Assembly: GCA_963734125.1 (NCBI GenBank)
Contig: CAVTGB010000004.1
Coordinates: forward strand, 62,001-126,000
Origin: DATARH01 sp963734125
Lineage (GTDB): Bacteria > Pseudomonadota > Alphaproteobacteria > ATCC43930 > CGMCC-115725
Reading direction: 5' to 3'
Length of the DNA stretch: 64,000 nucleotides
The position numbers and the translations under genes were made by a program. A model generated the notes under the pieces. It was not told the origin of the DNA, made no database searches, and saw nothing but the letters and a program-made list of their open reading frames with translations. Of this stretch, positions 44,314 through 53,038 are shown piece by piece (the first letter of the stretch is position 1; the number at the start of each line of letters is the position of its first letter).

Positions 44314-45108
44314 ATGCCCACGCCGATCGGCGAGAATCTGGCGAAGAAGAAGCTCGCGGCCAATGAACTGGTGCTGTGCATGGGGGTCAACCAGCTGCGC
44401 ACCCCGAATATCGCGATGATCGCGGCGGCCTGCGGGTTTGATGCGGTCTATATCGACCTCGAGCACAACCCAACCTCGCTCGAAACCGCGGCCGGGGTGT
44501 GCGTCGCCGCGCTCGGCATGGGGATAACCCCGATCGCCCGGGTGACCTCGCACGACCCGCATGACGCGACCCGCATCCTCGATAGCGGCGCCCAGGGGGT
44601 CATGGTGCCGCATATCCAGAATGCCGCCGAAGCGAAGGCCATTGTCGACGCGTGCCTCTATGCGCCGCTCGGCCACCGCTCGGCCTTCGGCAGCGGGCCG
44701 CAACTCGGCTATGCCGCGATACCCCAAGCCGAAGTGTGCCAGATCATCAACCGCGAGACCCTGCTGATGGCGATGATCGAGACGCCCGAGGCGGTCGAGA
44801 ACGCCGACTCGATCGCCGCCGTCCCCGGCATCCACGTCCTCCATATCGGCGCCAGCGACCTCTCGACCGAGATGGGCATCCCCGGGCAATACCAGCATGA
44901 GCGGATGCGGGCGGCGTTCGAGAGCGTCGCCAAGGCGGCCCGCGCCCACGGCAAGGCGATGGGGGTCGGCGGGGTGCGCCAGGATTTCGCGTTCCAGAGC
45001 TGGCTGATTTCGATCGGCATGCGCTATCTGACCGGCGGCTCCGATGTCGGCTACATCCTGTCGGCCGGCCGCGCCGACGTAAAGCAGCTGCGCGAATTGA
45101 AACTGTAG
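44314..45108 (+). CDS. HpcH/HpaI family aldolase
   Basis: The 264-residue class II pyruvate aldolase has DAVYIDLEHNPTSLETA, the metal-binding Glu in MAMIETPEAVENAD, MVPHIQNAAEAKAIVDACLY and the Asp region HIGASDLSTEMG. Enzymes of this group cleave or form 2-keto-3-deoxy acids, or act on 4-hydroxy-2-oxoheptanedioate. AGGAGG lies nine bases before the ATG. Two bases separate its stop from the next start (45111). Confidence 0.92.
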   Translation: MPTPIGENLAKKKLAANELVLCMGVNQLRTPNIAMIAAACGFDAVYIDLEHNPTSLETAAGVCVAALGMGITPIARVTSHDPHDATRILDSGAQGVMVPHIQNAAEAKAIVDACLYAPLGHRSAFGSGPQLGYAAIPQAEVCQIINRETLLMAMIETPEAVENADSIAAVPGIHVLHIGASDLSTEMGIPGQYQHERMRAAFESVAKAARAHGKAMGVGGVRQDFAFQSWLISIGMRYLTGGSDVGYILSAGRADVKQLRELKL

Positions 45109-45110
45109 GG

Positions 45111-45527
45111 ATGATCCGCCTAGCGACCCCTTCCGACATGACGCGCATTTTCGCGATCCGCGACGGCGTCCACGAAAACCCGCTTTCGACGCCCGCTTCG
45201 GTCACCGCAGCGGGCGTCGCCGAGCTCATCGCCGACCGCGCGCTGTGGGTGTGGCAGGAGGCGGACGGGCTCGTCACCGGGTTTTCCGCCGGTGATCCGC
45301 GTGACGGCTCGATCTGGTCCTTGCTGGTCGCCCCGGGGCACGAGGGCAAAGGCATCGGCCGCGCCTTGTTGCAGGCGGCATGCGACGCGCTGCGCGAGGC
45401 CGGTCATCGTGCCGCCACGCTGCGAATTGAGCCCGGCACCCGGGCCGAGCGGCATTACCGCGCCGCCGGCTGGACTGTTACCGCCACCAATGCGAACGGC
45501 GAGCTCGTCTTCACCAAGCCGCTTTGA
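45111..45527 (+). CDS. GNAT family N-acetyltransferase
   Basis: The 138-residue protein has the compact GNAT core: MIRLATPSDMTRIFAIRDGV, then LLVAPGHEGKGIGRALLQAA as the acetyl-CoA pyrophosphate loop (R/Q-x-x-G-x-G/A) and ERHYRAAGWTVTATNANG near the end. Its substrate is unknown. It follows the aldolase by two bases, so the two are translated from one mRNA. Confidence 0.9.
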   Translation: MIRLATPSDMTRIFAIRDGVHENPLSTPASVTAAGVAELIADRALWVWQEADGLVTGFSAGDPRDGSIWSLLVAPGHEGKGIGRALLQAACDALREAGHRAATLRIEPGTRAERHYRAAGWTVTATNANGELVFTKPL

Positions 45528-45540
45528 GGTCTTCGAAGAT

Positions 45541-45585
45541 GGACCGCGGGCCTCTGAAAGTATGCCGGCCAGAGGCCCGCGGTCC
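45541..45585. repeat. Perfect 16-bp inverted repeat (stem-loop)
   Basis: GGACCGCGGGCCTCTG at 45541-45556 is the exact reverse complement of CAGAGGCCCGCGGTCC at 45570-45585, with a 13-base loop. It lies 14 bases after the GNAT stop and 75 bases before the ThDP gene. There is no T run, so it is not a classical intrinsic terminator; it may separate or protect the aldolase-GNAT mRNA, or be a binding site. Confidence 0.85.
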
Positions 45586-45660
45586 GGGCTATACGCTGCC
45601 CGGCGCGATGCCGTAAGCTGGTCGCCAGCCCGCCGACCACCCACGCCCGAGGAGCCCCCG

Positions 45661-47304
45661 ATGAAAGTCACCAACGCCATCGCCCATGTCCTGAAGACCG
45701 AGGGCGTCGAATTTCTGATCGGCTACCCGGTCAACCCGATCATCGAGGGCGCGGCGGAAGCTGACATCCGCACGATCATGGTGCGCCAGGAGCGCATTGG
45801 CCTCCATATGTGCGACGCGGTCGGCAAGCTCTCGTCGGGCGACCGGATCGGCGTTTTCGTGATGCAGCACGGCCCGGGCACCGAGAACGCTTTTGGCGGG
45901 GTCGCGCAGTCGTTTGGCGATTCCTGCCCGGTCGTCGTCCTGCCGGCGGGGTACGCGCGCAACATCAACCAGGTGCACCCGAACTTCAACGCGGCGCTCA
46001 ATTTCCGCCACGTCACCAAATCGTCCGAGCAGGTCACCGTCGCCGACGCCACGATCGAGGCGCTGCGCCGCGCCTTCACGATGGTCCGCAACGGCCGGCC
46101 GGGCCCGGTCTTGGTCGAGTTCCCGACCGACATCCTGCGCGAGGAGGTTCCGGACGCGCTGGTCGCCGAATACCGGAAGGCACCGCGTCTGCGGAGCGGC
46201 CCCGACCCGCAATCGGTTTCGGCGATCGCCGAAGCGCTGGTCGCGGCGCAGCGGCCGGTGATCGTCGCCGGGCAGGGGGTGCATTACGGCAAGGCTTGGC
46301 CGCAGTTGAAGGCGCTCGCCGAACTCCTCGAAGCGCCGGTGATGACGACCTTGCCGGGCAAGAGCGCGTTCCCCGAAAACCATCCGCTGTCCTTGGGCTC
46401 GGGCGGCATCGGCATCGGCGAACATCTCTGGCATTCATTGCAGAACTGCGACTTCATCTTCGGGATCGGCTGCAGCTTTACCCGCACCAGCTTTGGCACG
46501 CCGATGCCGAAGGGCAAGAAGATCGCCCACGCGACATTGGATCCTTATGCCATCAACAAGGACGTGCCGGTCGATCTGGCCGCCGTCGGCGACGCCGGCC
46601 TGACGCTCGACGCCCTCCTCCTCGAGGTGAAGGACCGCCTGAAGGGTAAGCCCCGCGACCGCCTCGCCTCGGTCACCCGCGAGATCAAGAGCCACCGCGA
46701 CGAATGGCTGGCGAAATGGAAGCATCGGCTGACCTCGGATGCTGCGCCGATCTCGCCCTACCGGGTGGTCTGGGACCTCCTCCACACGGTCGATGTCAAG
46801 AACACGATCATCACCCACGACGCCGGCAGCCCGCGCGACCAGATCTCGCCGTTCTGGGTCAGCGAGACGCCGCTTTCCTATATCGGGTGGGGCAAGACGA
46901 CCCAGCTCGGCTACGGCCTCGGCCTCGCGATGGGGGCCAAGCTCGCCCACCCCGACAAGCTCTGCATCAACTTCTGGGGTGATGCCGCGATCGGCTTTAC
47001 CGGCATGGATTTCGAGACCGCGGTCCGGGAACGCCTGCCGATCCTCTCGATCCTGTCCAACAATTTCTCGATGGCGATCGAACTCAAAGTGATGCCGGTC
47101 TCGACCGAGAAGTACCGCTCGACCGACATCAGCGGCAATTACGCCGATTTCGCCAAGGCCTTGGGTGGATACGGCGAGCGGGTGACGAGCCCGTCCGAAA
47201 TCATCCCGGCGATCAAGCGCGGCATCGCGCAGACCCGCGAGGGCAAGCCCGCCCTCCTCGAATTCATTACCGAGAAGGCCACCGACGTCTCGCGCTACCC
47301 GTGA
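45661..47304 (+). CDS. ThDP-dependent enzyme (acetolactate synthase-like, uncharacterised branch)
   Basis: The 547-residue protein shows the three-domain layout of acetolactate synthase-type enzymes, with GIGYP-like YPVNPIIEGAAEADIRTIMV and the catalytic Glu region MVRQERIGLHMCDAVGKL. The ThDP motif is INFWGDAAIGFTGMDFETAV and LSNNFSMAIELKVMP in place of GDG...NN. The central domain binds a nucleotide (VIVAGQGVHYGKAWPQ). It differs clearly from the ThDP enzyme at 27-28.7 kb; decarboxylation of a 2-oxo acid is expected, product unknown. GAGGAG precedes the ATG. Confidence 0.9.
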   Translation: MKVTNAIAHVLKTEGVEFLIGYPVNPIIEGAAEADIRTIMVRQERIGLHMCDAVGKLSSGDRIGVFVMQHGPGTENAFGGVAQSFGDSCPVVVLPAGYARNINQVHPNFNAALNFRHVTKSSEQVTVADATIEALRRAFTMVRNGRPGPVLVEFPTDILREEVPDALVAEYRKAPRLRSGPDPQSVSAIAEALVAAQRPVIVAGQGVHYGKAWPQLKALAELLEAPVMTTLPGKSAFPENHPLSLGSGGIGIGEHLWHSLQNCDFIFGIGCSFTRTSFGTPMPKGKKIAHATLDPYAINKDVPVDLAAVGDAGLTLDALLLEVKDRLKGKPRDRLASVTREIKSHRDEWLAKWKHRLTSDAAPISPYRVVWDLLHTVDVKNTIITHDAGSPRDQISPFWVSETPLSYIGWGKTTQLGYGLGLAMGAKLAHPDKLCINFWGDAAIGFTGMDFETAVRERLPILSILSNNFSMAIELKVMPVSTEKYRSTDISGNYADFAKALGGYGERVTSPSEIIPAIKRGIAQTREGKPALLEFITEKATDVSRYP

Positions 47305-47343
47305 TCCACGAGCCGCCATTTCCGAAGAGGCAAGGCACGAACA

Positions 47344-47643
47344 ATGACCGAGGTACAAAGTCGAAGGAGTCTGCTGGACGATATTCGGGATTTCATTACA
47401 GAGAAATGGACGAAAGAGAGCGCCTGCGAGCTGTGCGGGACCGATCGCTGGATGGTCTATCCCGAACCGACCACACACGCCTACCTTCCAGTCGGCGATG
47501 AGACCGCTCCGCCGCGAGTATACCCGCAACCCATGGTGGCCTACTTGGCGGCGAGCTGCGTAAATTGCGGAAATCTCAGGCTTATCGACGCGAGGACATT
47601 TGAGAAATGGCGCATGGAGAGGGCTCCGGAGAGGACAAGGTAG
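47344..47643 (+). CDS. Small protein with two CxxC pairs, unknown function
   Basis: The 99-residue protein has CELCG at about 27-31 and CVNCG at about 72-76, which could bind one zinc in a ribbon-like fold, with a Tyr/Pro-rich middle (YPEPTTHAYLP, YPQPMVAYL). No family is recognised. It starts 39 bases after the ThDP gene. It overlaps the next start by 37 bases in another frame. Composition is lower in GC than the flanks (35 of 60 counted at 47401-47460). Confidence 0.6.
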   Translation: MTEVQSRRSLLDDIRDFITEKWTKESACELCGTDRWMVYPEPTTHAYLPVGDETAPPRVYPQPMVAYLAASCVNCGNLRLIDARTFEKWRMERAPERTR

Positions 47644-48050
47644 TTCCCGGTCCTTGGCCACCGATCACAGCGAGTAGTCCTGGAGGACCCTCTGACGGCG
47701 ATCCTTATTCTCCGGGAATCGATCTTGCGGCGCGGATGGGTCGATTGGAGGCAGTGGTAGAGGGTTTGCGGCACTCGCAGAACCTGACAATCGGCGCCAC
47801 CGCTATGGTGGGCGGAATTCTCGCCGCGATCATTGTCGGGTTTGGTGTGTATGGGTTGCAGAGGATTGACCAGACGCAGGAATCGATCTCGCGCGAAGCC
47901 GATGCAACGCGTCAGGAGCTTGTCGGGGTCACCTCTGCAATCGCGAACTCGATCACGGCTGCACGAGAGATGCGGCCGCCGATTATCGTAATACCCACGC
48001 CCGGCCCACATTCGGATTCTAATCCAACCCAAAACCCGTCGGGAAAGTAA
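47607..48050 (+). CDS. Single-pass membrane protein with short coiled coil, unknown function
   Basis: The 147-residue protein has a Gly/Pro/Ser-rich N-terminus of about 38 residues, an amphipathic stretch (AARMGRLEAVVEGLRH), one membrane helix (IGATAMVGGILAAIIVGFGVYGL), a helical region likely to form a coiled coil (RIDQTQESISREADATRQEL), and a Pro-rich end. The start inside the preceding gene suggests translational coupling, and the two are likely partners. The function is not recognised. Confidence 0.6.
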   Translation: MAHGEGSGEDKVVPGPWPPITASSPGGPSDGDPYSPGIDLAARMGRLEAVVEGLRHSQNLTIGATAMVGGILAAIIVGFGVYGLQRIDQTQESISREADATRQELVGVTSAIANSITAAREMRPPIIVIPTPGPHSDSNPTQNPSGK

Positions 48051-48074
48051 ACGCGACGAAGAGGAGGAACCACC

Positions 48075-48527
48075 ATGCCATTGCCGCAAGACATTCGTCC
48101 GGTGTTCCAGGACATCCAGGATACGCTCGTGCGCTCCGATGCGCCGTGGATCGAAACCTCACCGACGGCGAAGATGAAGGTGCTGTGGGTCGGGTCGGAG
48201 ACCGGCACCTTCGCGCTGTTGATCCACTGGAAAAAGGGCCACGTCGCCGCGCCGCACAAGCACCTCGCCGGCGCACATGCCTATGTCATTTCCGGCAGGC
48301 TCCAGGTGAGGGGCGGCACCCTCGGCGCCGGCGATTATGTCTATGAACCCAGCGGCATCCTGCACGATGCAACGACCGCGCTCGAAGACACCACCTACCT
48401 GTTCATCTGCAACGGCGCGGTCCTGTTCTTCGACGAAAACAGCTTCACCCGCTATCTCAATTGGGAGGTCGTCGAGAAGCTGCGCACCCAAGCGGCGATC
48501 GCGCCGCGCGCCGAGGCGGCTGAATAA
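48075..48527 (+). CDS. Cupin domain protein (ChrR/dihydroxyacetophenone dioxygenase-like)
   Basis: The 150-residue cupin has the two metal motifs: HWKKGHVAAPHKHLAGAHAYVISGR (His and Glu/Gln positions partly replaced) and YVYEPSGILHDATTALEDTT. This variant resembles the cupin of ChrR-type and 2,4'-dihydroxyacetophenone dioxygenase proteins. GAGGAGGAA precedes the ATG. It heads the run of the Liv-type transporter genes, so it may act on the imported compound (inference). Confidence 0.83.
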   Translation: MPLPQDIRPVFQDIQDTLVRSDAPWIETSPTAKMKVLWVGSETGTFALLIHWKKGHVAAPHKHLAGAHAYVISGRLQVRGGTLGAGDYVYEPSGILHDATTALEDTTYLFICNGAVLFFDENSFTRYLNWEVVEKLRTQAAIAPRAEAAE

Positions 48528-48546
48528 TCGGTACCGAGGTAGAGAC

Positions 48547-48557
48547 GGGGGGGGGGG
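48547..48557 (+). repeat. Poly-G tract of 11 directly upstream of a ribosome site
   Basis: Eleven consecutive G residues end two bases before the GGG of AAGGGCG, just upstream of the binding-protein ATG at 48565. Such a tract can vary in length by slippage and so change the spacing or structure of the ribosome site. Confidence 0.85.
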
Positions 48558-48564
48558 AAGGGCG

Positions 48565-49761
48565 ATGTTGAAGCGGTTGCTCGCCACGCTGGCGCCGGCC
48601 ATTGCCGGGCTGGCGCTGCTGTCGGTTCCGGCCGCGGCGCAGACCATCAAGATCGGGCTGATCAACAGCTATTCGGGACCGTTCGCGCAGGCCGGCGACG
48701 AACTCGACAAGGGGATCCGCCTCTATATCACGACCCACGAAAAGGAGCTGCCGCCCGGGGTCAAGATCGAGCTGATAAAGCGCGACGACACCGGCCCCAA
48801 CCCCGATGTTGCCAAGCGCCTCGCGCAGGAATTGATCACCCGCGATCATGTGCAATTGCTGGCCGGCGTGCTCGCGTCGCCGAATGCCGCGGCGATCGCG
48901 CCGCTGACCGCCGAAGCGAAGGTGCCGATGGTGATCATGAACGCCGCGGGCGTCGCGATCCCGCGGATCTCGCCCTATGTCGTGCGCGACTCGTTCACGC
49001 TCTGGCAGATCTCTCTCCCGATGGGTCAATGGGCGGCAAAGAAGGGCTACAAGACGGCCTATGTCGCGGTCAGCGACTTCATCCCCGGCCACGACGCCGA
49101 GGGCGCCTTCACCAAGGGCTTCACCGACAATGGCGGCAAGATCGTCGGCGACACCCGCATTCCCCTGTCGCAACTCGACTTCGCGCCGATCCTCCAGCGC
49201 ATCAAGGACGCCAAGCCCGAGGCCGTCTTCATCTTCGTTCCGGCCGGCAAATACGCGACCGCGGTGATGAAGGCGTGGTCCGATCTCGGCCTCAAGGACG
49301 CCGGGATCCAGCTCGTCACCACGCAGGACGTGATGCTCGACGAGGAATTGCAAAATATGGGCGACACCCCGCTCGGCATCGTCAGCACCGGCAACTATTC
49401 GGCCGCCGCGACCCGGCCGCAGAACAAGGCATTTCTCGCGCTGTGGAATGCCGCCTACACCGAGAAGGCCATCCCCGACATGTTCTCGGTCGGCGGGTGG
49501 GATGGCATGGCGATGATCTTCGACATGCTGAAGGCGACCAACGGCAAGTTCACTGCCGACCAGGCGATGGACTTCTTCAAGACCTGGAAAAACCCGGACA
49601 GCCCGCGCGGCCCGATCATGATTGATCCGGCGACCCGCGACATCATCCAGAACATCTATCTGCGCCGGGTCGAGAAGGTCGGGGGCGGGCTTGCCAATGT
49701 CGAGTTCGAGACGATCCCCCAGGTCAAGGACCCGTGGAAGGTACTGAACCCGCCGAAATAG
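48565..49761 (+). CDS. Branched-chain amino acid-type ABC transporter binding protein (first of two)
   Basis: The 398-residue protein is a LivK-type periplasmic binding protein (Peripla_BP_6). The signal peptide is LLATLAPAIAGLALLSVPAAAQ and the mature start TIKIGLINSYSGPFAQAGDE is typical. It has VQLLAGVLASPNAAAIAPLT, the AYVAVSDFIPGHDAEGAFTK hinge region and WKNPDSPRGPIMIDPATRD near the end. The ligand is not readable; many such proteins bind aromatic acids or amides rather than leucine. Confidence 0.93.
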   Translation: MLKRLLATLAPAIAGLALLSVPAAAQTIKIGLINSYSGPFAQAGDELDKGIRLYITTHEKELPPGVKIELIKRDDTGPNPDVAKRLAQELITRDHVQLLAGVLASPNAAAIAPLTAEAKVPMVIMNAAGVAIPRISPYVVRDSFTLWQISLPMGQWAAKKGYKTAYVAVSDFIPGHDAEGAFTKGFTDNGGKIVGDTRIPLSQLDFAPILQRIKDAKPEAVFIFVPAGKYATAVMKAWSDLGLKDAGIQLVTTQDVMLDEELQNMGDTPLGIVSTGNYSAAATRPQNKAFLALWNAAYTEKAIPDMFSVGGWDGMAMIFDMLKATNGKFTADQAMDFFKTWKNPDSPRGPIMIDPATRDIIQNIYLRRVEKVGGGLANVEFETIPQVKDPWKVLNPPK

Positions 49762-49829
49762 CGGTAGCCGCGTCGCGCGGAAAAGTGCAGATGAAGCGAT
49801 AGCCGGTTACCGGGCGGGGGCAGCGTACG

Positions 49830-51032
49830 ATGTCACATAAAGCATGGGGTCCGTTGCTTGGCGCGGCCGCTGGGGCGGCGCTGGCGCTGGCATCGGCCGG
49901 CGCTGCCGCGCAGACCGTGGTCAAGATCGGGCTGATCAACAGCTATTCCGGGTATGTCGCCCAGGCCGCCGACCAGGCGCAAAAAGGCATCGACCTCTAT
50001 ATGAAGGAGCACGAGAAGGACCTGCCGCCCGGCGTCAAGATCGAGCTGATCCGGCGCGACGATACCTCGACCCCCGAAGTCGGCAAGCGGCTGGCGCAGG
50101 AGCTCATCGCGCGCGAGCACGTCCAGCTCTTGACCGGCGTCATCCTGTCGCCGGTCGCCGCGGCGATCGCGCCCTTGACCGCCGAAGCGAAGGTGCCGCT
50201 TCTCATCAGCATCGCCGCCGGCGGTTCGGCCATCCCGCGGATCTCGCCTTATGTCGCGCGCGTCTCCTTCACACTGTGGCAGCAGGGCTATCCAATCGGC
50301 AAATGGGCGGCCGAGCAGGGTTGGAAGACCGGCTACACCGCGGTCAGCGACTTCATCCCCGGGCACGATTCGGAAGCCGCGTTCACCAAGGGCTTTACCG
50401 ATGGCGGCGGCAAGATCGTCGGCGCCGTACGCATGCCGCCGCAGAACCCCGATTTCGCCCCGTTCGTGCAGCGCATCCTGGACGCCAAGCCCGATGTCGC
50501 CTTCCTGTGGATTCCGAGCACCCAGGCGACCTCGCTGATGAAGGCGGTCAGGGATCTGAGGGTACGCGAAGCGGGCATCCACCTGACCTCGGCGCAGGAC
50601 CTGCTGCCTGACGAGCAGTTGCCGGCGATCGGGGACATTGGCGTGGGCCTTATCACCGCCGGTAATTATTCGACCGCCGGCAAGCGGCCGGGGAACGCGG
50701 CGTTTCTCGCCGCCTGGAAGCGTGCCTATGGCGACACCGCGGTCCCCGATTTCCTCTCCATCAACGCCTGGGACGGAATGGCGGCGATCTTCGACCTGGT
50801 CCGGGCGACCAAGGGACAATTCACCGCCGACCAGGCGATGGACTTTTTCAAGGGCTGGAAGAACCCGGACAGCCCGCGCGGCCCGATCATGATCGATCCC
50901 GAGACCCGCGACATCGTCCAGAATGTCTATATCCGCCGCCTCGACAAGGTCGACGGCAAGCTCGCCAACATCGAGATCGCGACAATCCCCCAGGTCAAGG
51001 ACCCCTGGAAAGAATTCAACCCGGCGAAGTAG
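49830..51032 (+). CDS. Branched-chain amino acid-type ABC transporter binding protein (second of two)
   Basis: The 400-residue protein is a close paralogue of the preceding one: GLINSYSG, TAEAKVPLLI, TAVSDFIPGHDSEAAFTKGF and WKNPDSPRGPIMIDPETRD recur at matching places. The signal peptide is AAAGAALALASAGAAAQ. The pair probably arose by tandem duplication and serves the same permease with different ligands (inference). The gap between the two is 68 bases without further genes. Confidence 0.93.
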   Translation: MSHKAWGPLLGAAAGAALALASAGAAAQTVVKIGLINSYSGYVAQAADQAQKGIDLYMKEHEKDLPPGVKIELIRRDDTSTPEVGKRLAQELIAREHVQLLTGVILSPVAAAIAPLTAEAKVPLLISIAAGGSAIPRISPYVARVSFTLWQQGYPIGKWAAEQGWKTGYTAVSDFIPGHDSEAAFTKGFTDGGGKIVGAVRMPPQNPDFAPFVQRILDAKPDVAFLWIPSTQATSLMKAVRDLRVREAGIHLTSAQDLLPDEQLPAIGDIGVGLITAGNYSTAGKRPGNAAFLAAWKRAYGDTAVPDFLSINAWDGMAAIFDLVRATKGQFTADQAMDFFKGWKNPDSPRGPIMIDPETRDIVQNVYIRRLDKVDGKLANIEIATIPQVKDPWKEFNPAK

Positions 51033-51119
51033 CCGCGGACCGATGCCCCGTTACCCGCTCACCCATCCCCGGAACGCCCGCCCCGGCGGGCGGCCGTCCG
51101 GGGACCGGGTAGGGCTCGG

Positions 51120-51182
51120 CCACGCGTCGCCGACCCTGCACAACCCTCTCCCCCACTGGGGGAGAGGGCAGGGTGAGGGGGA
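51120..51182. repeat. Inverted repeat, CCCTCTCCCCCACTGGGGGA family
   Basis: ACAACCCTCTCCCCCACTGG runs directly into its complement (CCAGTGGGGGAGAGGG...), forming a compact hairpin near 51140-51172, with CACCCT/AGGGTG flanks. It lies between the second binding protein and the LivH gene and could lower transcription of the membrane genes relative to the binding proteins. Confidence 0.75.
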
Positions 51183-51203
51183 CCAGCGAGGCGGAGCCGC
51201 CCG

Positions 51204-52076
51204 GTGAGCGATGCCTTTTCGGCCACCGTCAGCATCCTCTTCCACGGCACCGCCTTTGCGATGGTGCTGTACCTGATCTCGGTCGGGCTGTCGGTGACGA
51301 TGGGGATGATGGGGTTCATCAACCTCGCCCACGGCGTCTTCGCGATGGTCGGCGGCTATGTGCTGACGAGCCTGATGGGCCGGGTCGGGGTGCCGTTCGT
51401 GCCGGCGCTCGCCGCTGCCGCGGTCGCCACCGCGATTGTCAGCCTCCCTGTCGAGCGCCTCTTATATCGGCGGCTCTATGGCGGCGACGAACTCGACCAG
51501 GTGCTCCTGACGATGGGGCTCATCTTCATGTCGGTGGCTGGGGCCACTTATGTCTGGGGGCCGTTGCAGCAGCCGATGCAGCCGCCGCCCTGGCTCAGCG
51601 GCCAGGTCGATCTCGGCTTCCGCAGCTTCCCCGGCTATCGCAGCTTTCTGATCGTCTGCGGCGCCGGCCTCGTCACGGTGCTGTGGCTGGGCCTCGAGCG
51701 CACCCGCTTCGGGGTTCAGATCCGCGCCGCGGTCGACAACCTTAAGATGGCGCAATCGGTCGGCATCAACACTTCGCGCCTCTTCACCCTGACCTTCGCC
51801 TTGGGCAGCGGGCTGGCCGGATTGGGCGGCGCGCTCGGCGCCGACCTCTTGGCGATCAATCCGACCTACGCCCTCGAAAACCTCGTCTATTTCCTGATCG
51901 TCGTTGCGGTCGGCGGGCTCGGCAGCATCCGGGGACCCTTTGTCGCCTCGCTGCTGATTGGGATCGCCGATACCGGGTTCAAATACCTCTTGCCCGAACT
52001 GGGCGCCTTTTTCATCTACGCGTTGACGATGGCGATTTTATTGTGGCGACCGAGGGGCTTGTTCGGACGGGCGTGA
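51204..52076 (+). CDS. LivH-type ABC transporter permease
   Basis: The 290-residue protein starts with GTG at 51204 (SDAFSATVSILFHGTAFAMV) and has about eight membrane helices. The family motifs are GMMGFINLAHGVFAMVGGYV near the start and RAAVDNLKMAQSVGINTSRL, the cytoplasmic EAA-like loop that docks the ATPases. Its TGA overlaps the GTG of the LivM gene. Confidence 0.93.
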   Translation: MSDAFSATVSILFHGTAFAMVLYLISVGLSVTMGMMGFINLAHGVFAMVGGYVLTSLMGRVGVPFVPALAAAAVATAIVSLPVERLLYRRLYGGDELDQVLLTMGLIFMSVAGATYVWGPLQQPMQPPPWLSGQVDLGFRSFPGYRSFLIVCGAGLVTVLWLGLERTRFGVQIRAAVDNLKMAQSVGINTSRLFTLTFALGSGLAGLGGALGADLLAINPTYALENLVYFLIVVAVGGLGSIRGPFVASLLIGIADTGFKYLLPELGAFFIYALTMAILLWRPRGLFGRA

Positions 52077-53038
52077 GCGCGGATCGGGGAGCGGTTGACG
52101 CCTTCACCCGGCGCCACCGCTTTCACCCGCTGGAGGCGCTGCCCTGGGCGGCGGCGCTGGCGGCTTACGTAATTTTCCCAAGCTATCTGCCATTGGGTTC
52201 GCAGATCCTGGCGACGATCCTCTTTGCCCTCTCGGCCGATCTGGTGCTGGGGTATGCCGGCATCGTCACCCTGGGCCATGCCGCGTTCTTCGGCACCGGC
52301 GCCTACACCGCCGGCATCCTCGCCGCGCATGGCTGGGGCGAACCGATCAGTGGCCTCATCGTCGGGGCGCTTGCCGCGGCCCTCGTCGGGCTCGCCTCGG
52401 GCCTCGTCGTCCTGCGCACGACCGGGCTCCCACTCCTGATGCAGACCCTGGTCGTTGCCACCCTCCTCTACGAGGCGGCCAACAAGGCCTCCTCGATCAC
52501 CGGGGGCGACGATGGGCTGCAGGGCATGGTGGTGTGGCCGATCTTCGGCGTCTTTAATTTCGATCTGTTCGGCCGGACCGCTTACGTCTACTGCCTCGTC
52601 GTCCTCTTTGGATGCTGGTGGTTCGCCCGCCACCTCGTCCACTCGCCGTTTGGGCGCTCCTTGACCGGCATTCGCGAGAATGTGCTGCGCATGCACGCCG
52701 TCGGTGCGCCGGTGTTTCGCCGCCGCCTTATAATCTACACGATCTCCGCCGCCTTCGCCGGGACCGCCGGGGCGCTGGTCGCGCAGACCACGCAATTTGT
52801 CGGGCTCAGCAGCCTCAGCCTCGATCGCTCCGGGGGCGCCTTAATCATGCTGATCATCGGCGGGGTCGGGCGGCTCTATGGCGCCTTCATTGGCGTCCCC
52901 CTCTACATGATCGCGCAGGACCGGTTTTCCGAACTCGAGCCGGCCTATTGGTATTTCTGGATCGGCCTCCTAATGGTGATCGTCGTCCTGTTCGGCCGCG
53001 GCGGCGTTCTCGGCCTCCTCGACCGGCTCCGCCGATGA
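52073..53038 (+). CDS. LivM-type ABC transporter permease
   Basis: The start is set to GTG 52073, which overlaps the LivH stop (GTGA). The 321-residue protein has about nine helices, LVLGYAGIVTLGHAAFFGTG as the LivM signature, and the coupling loop GRSLTGIRENVLRMHAVGAP. It forms the heterodimeric channel with LivH. Its stop overlaps the LivG start by ATGA. Confidence 0.93.
   Translation: MSADRGAVDAFTRRHRFHPLEALPWAAALAAYVIFPSYLPLGSQILATILFALSADLVLGYAGIVTLGHAAFFGTGAYTAGILAAHGWGEPISGLIVGALAAALVGLASGLVVLRTTGLPLLMQTLVVATLLYEAANKASSITGGDDGLQGMVVWPIFGVFNFDLFGRTAYVYCLVVLFGCWWFARHLVHSPFGRSLTGIRENVLRMHAVGAPVFRRRLIIYTISAAFAGTAGALVAQTTQFVGLSSLSLDRSGGALIMLIIGGVGRLYGAFIGVPLYMIAQDRFSELEPAYWYFWIGLLMVIVVLFGRGGVLGLLDRLRR

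Noticed and set aside
43954..44949. In-frame extension of the agmatinase-type gene (660 residues)
   Set aside because: It mirrors the small membrane gene and the HpcH aldolase; the enzyme has a normal N-terminus at 43953.
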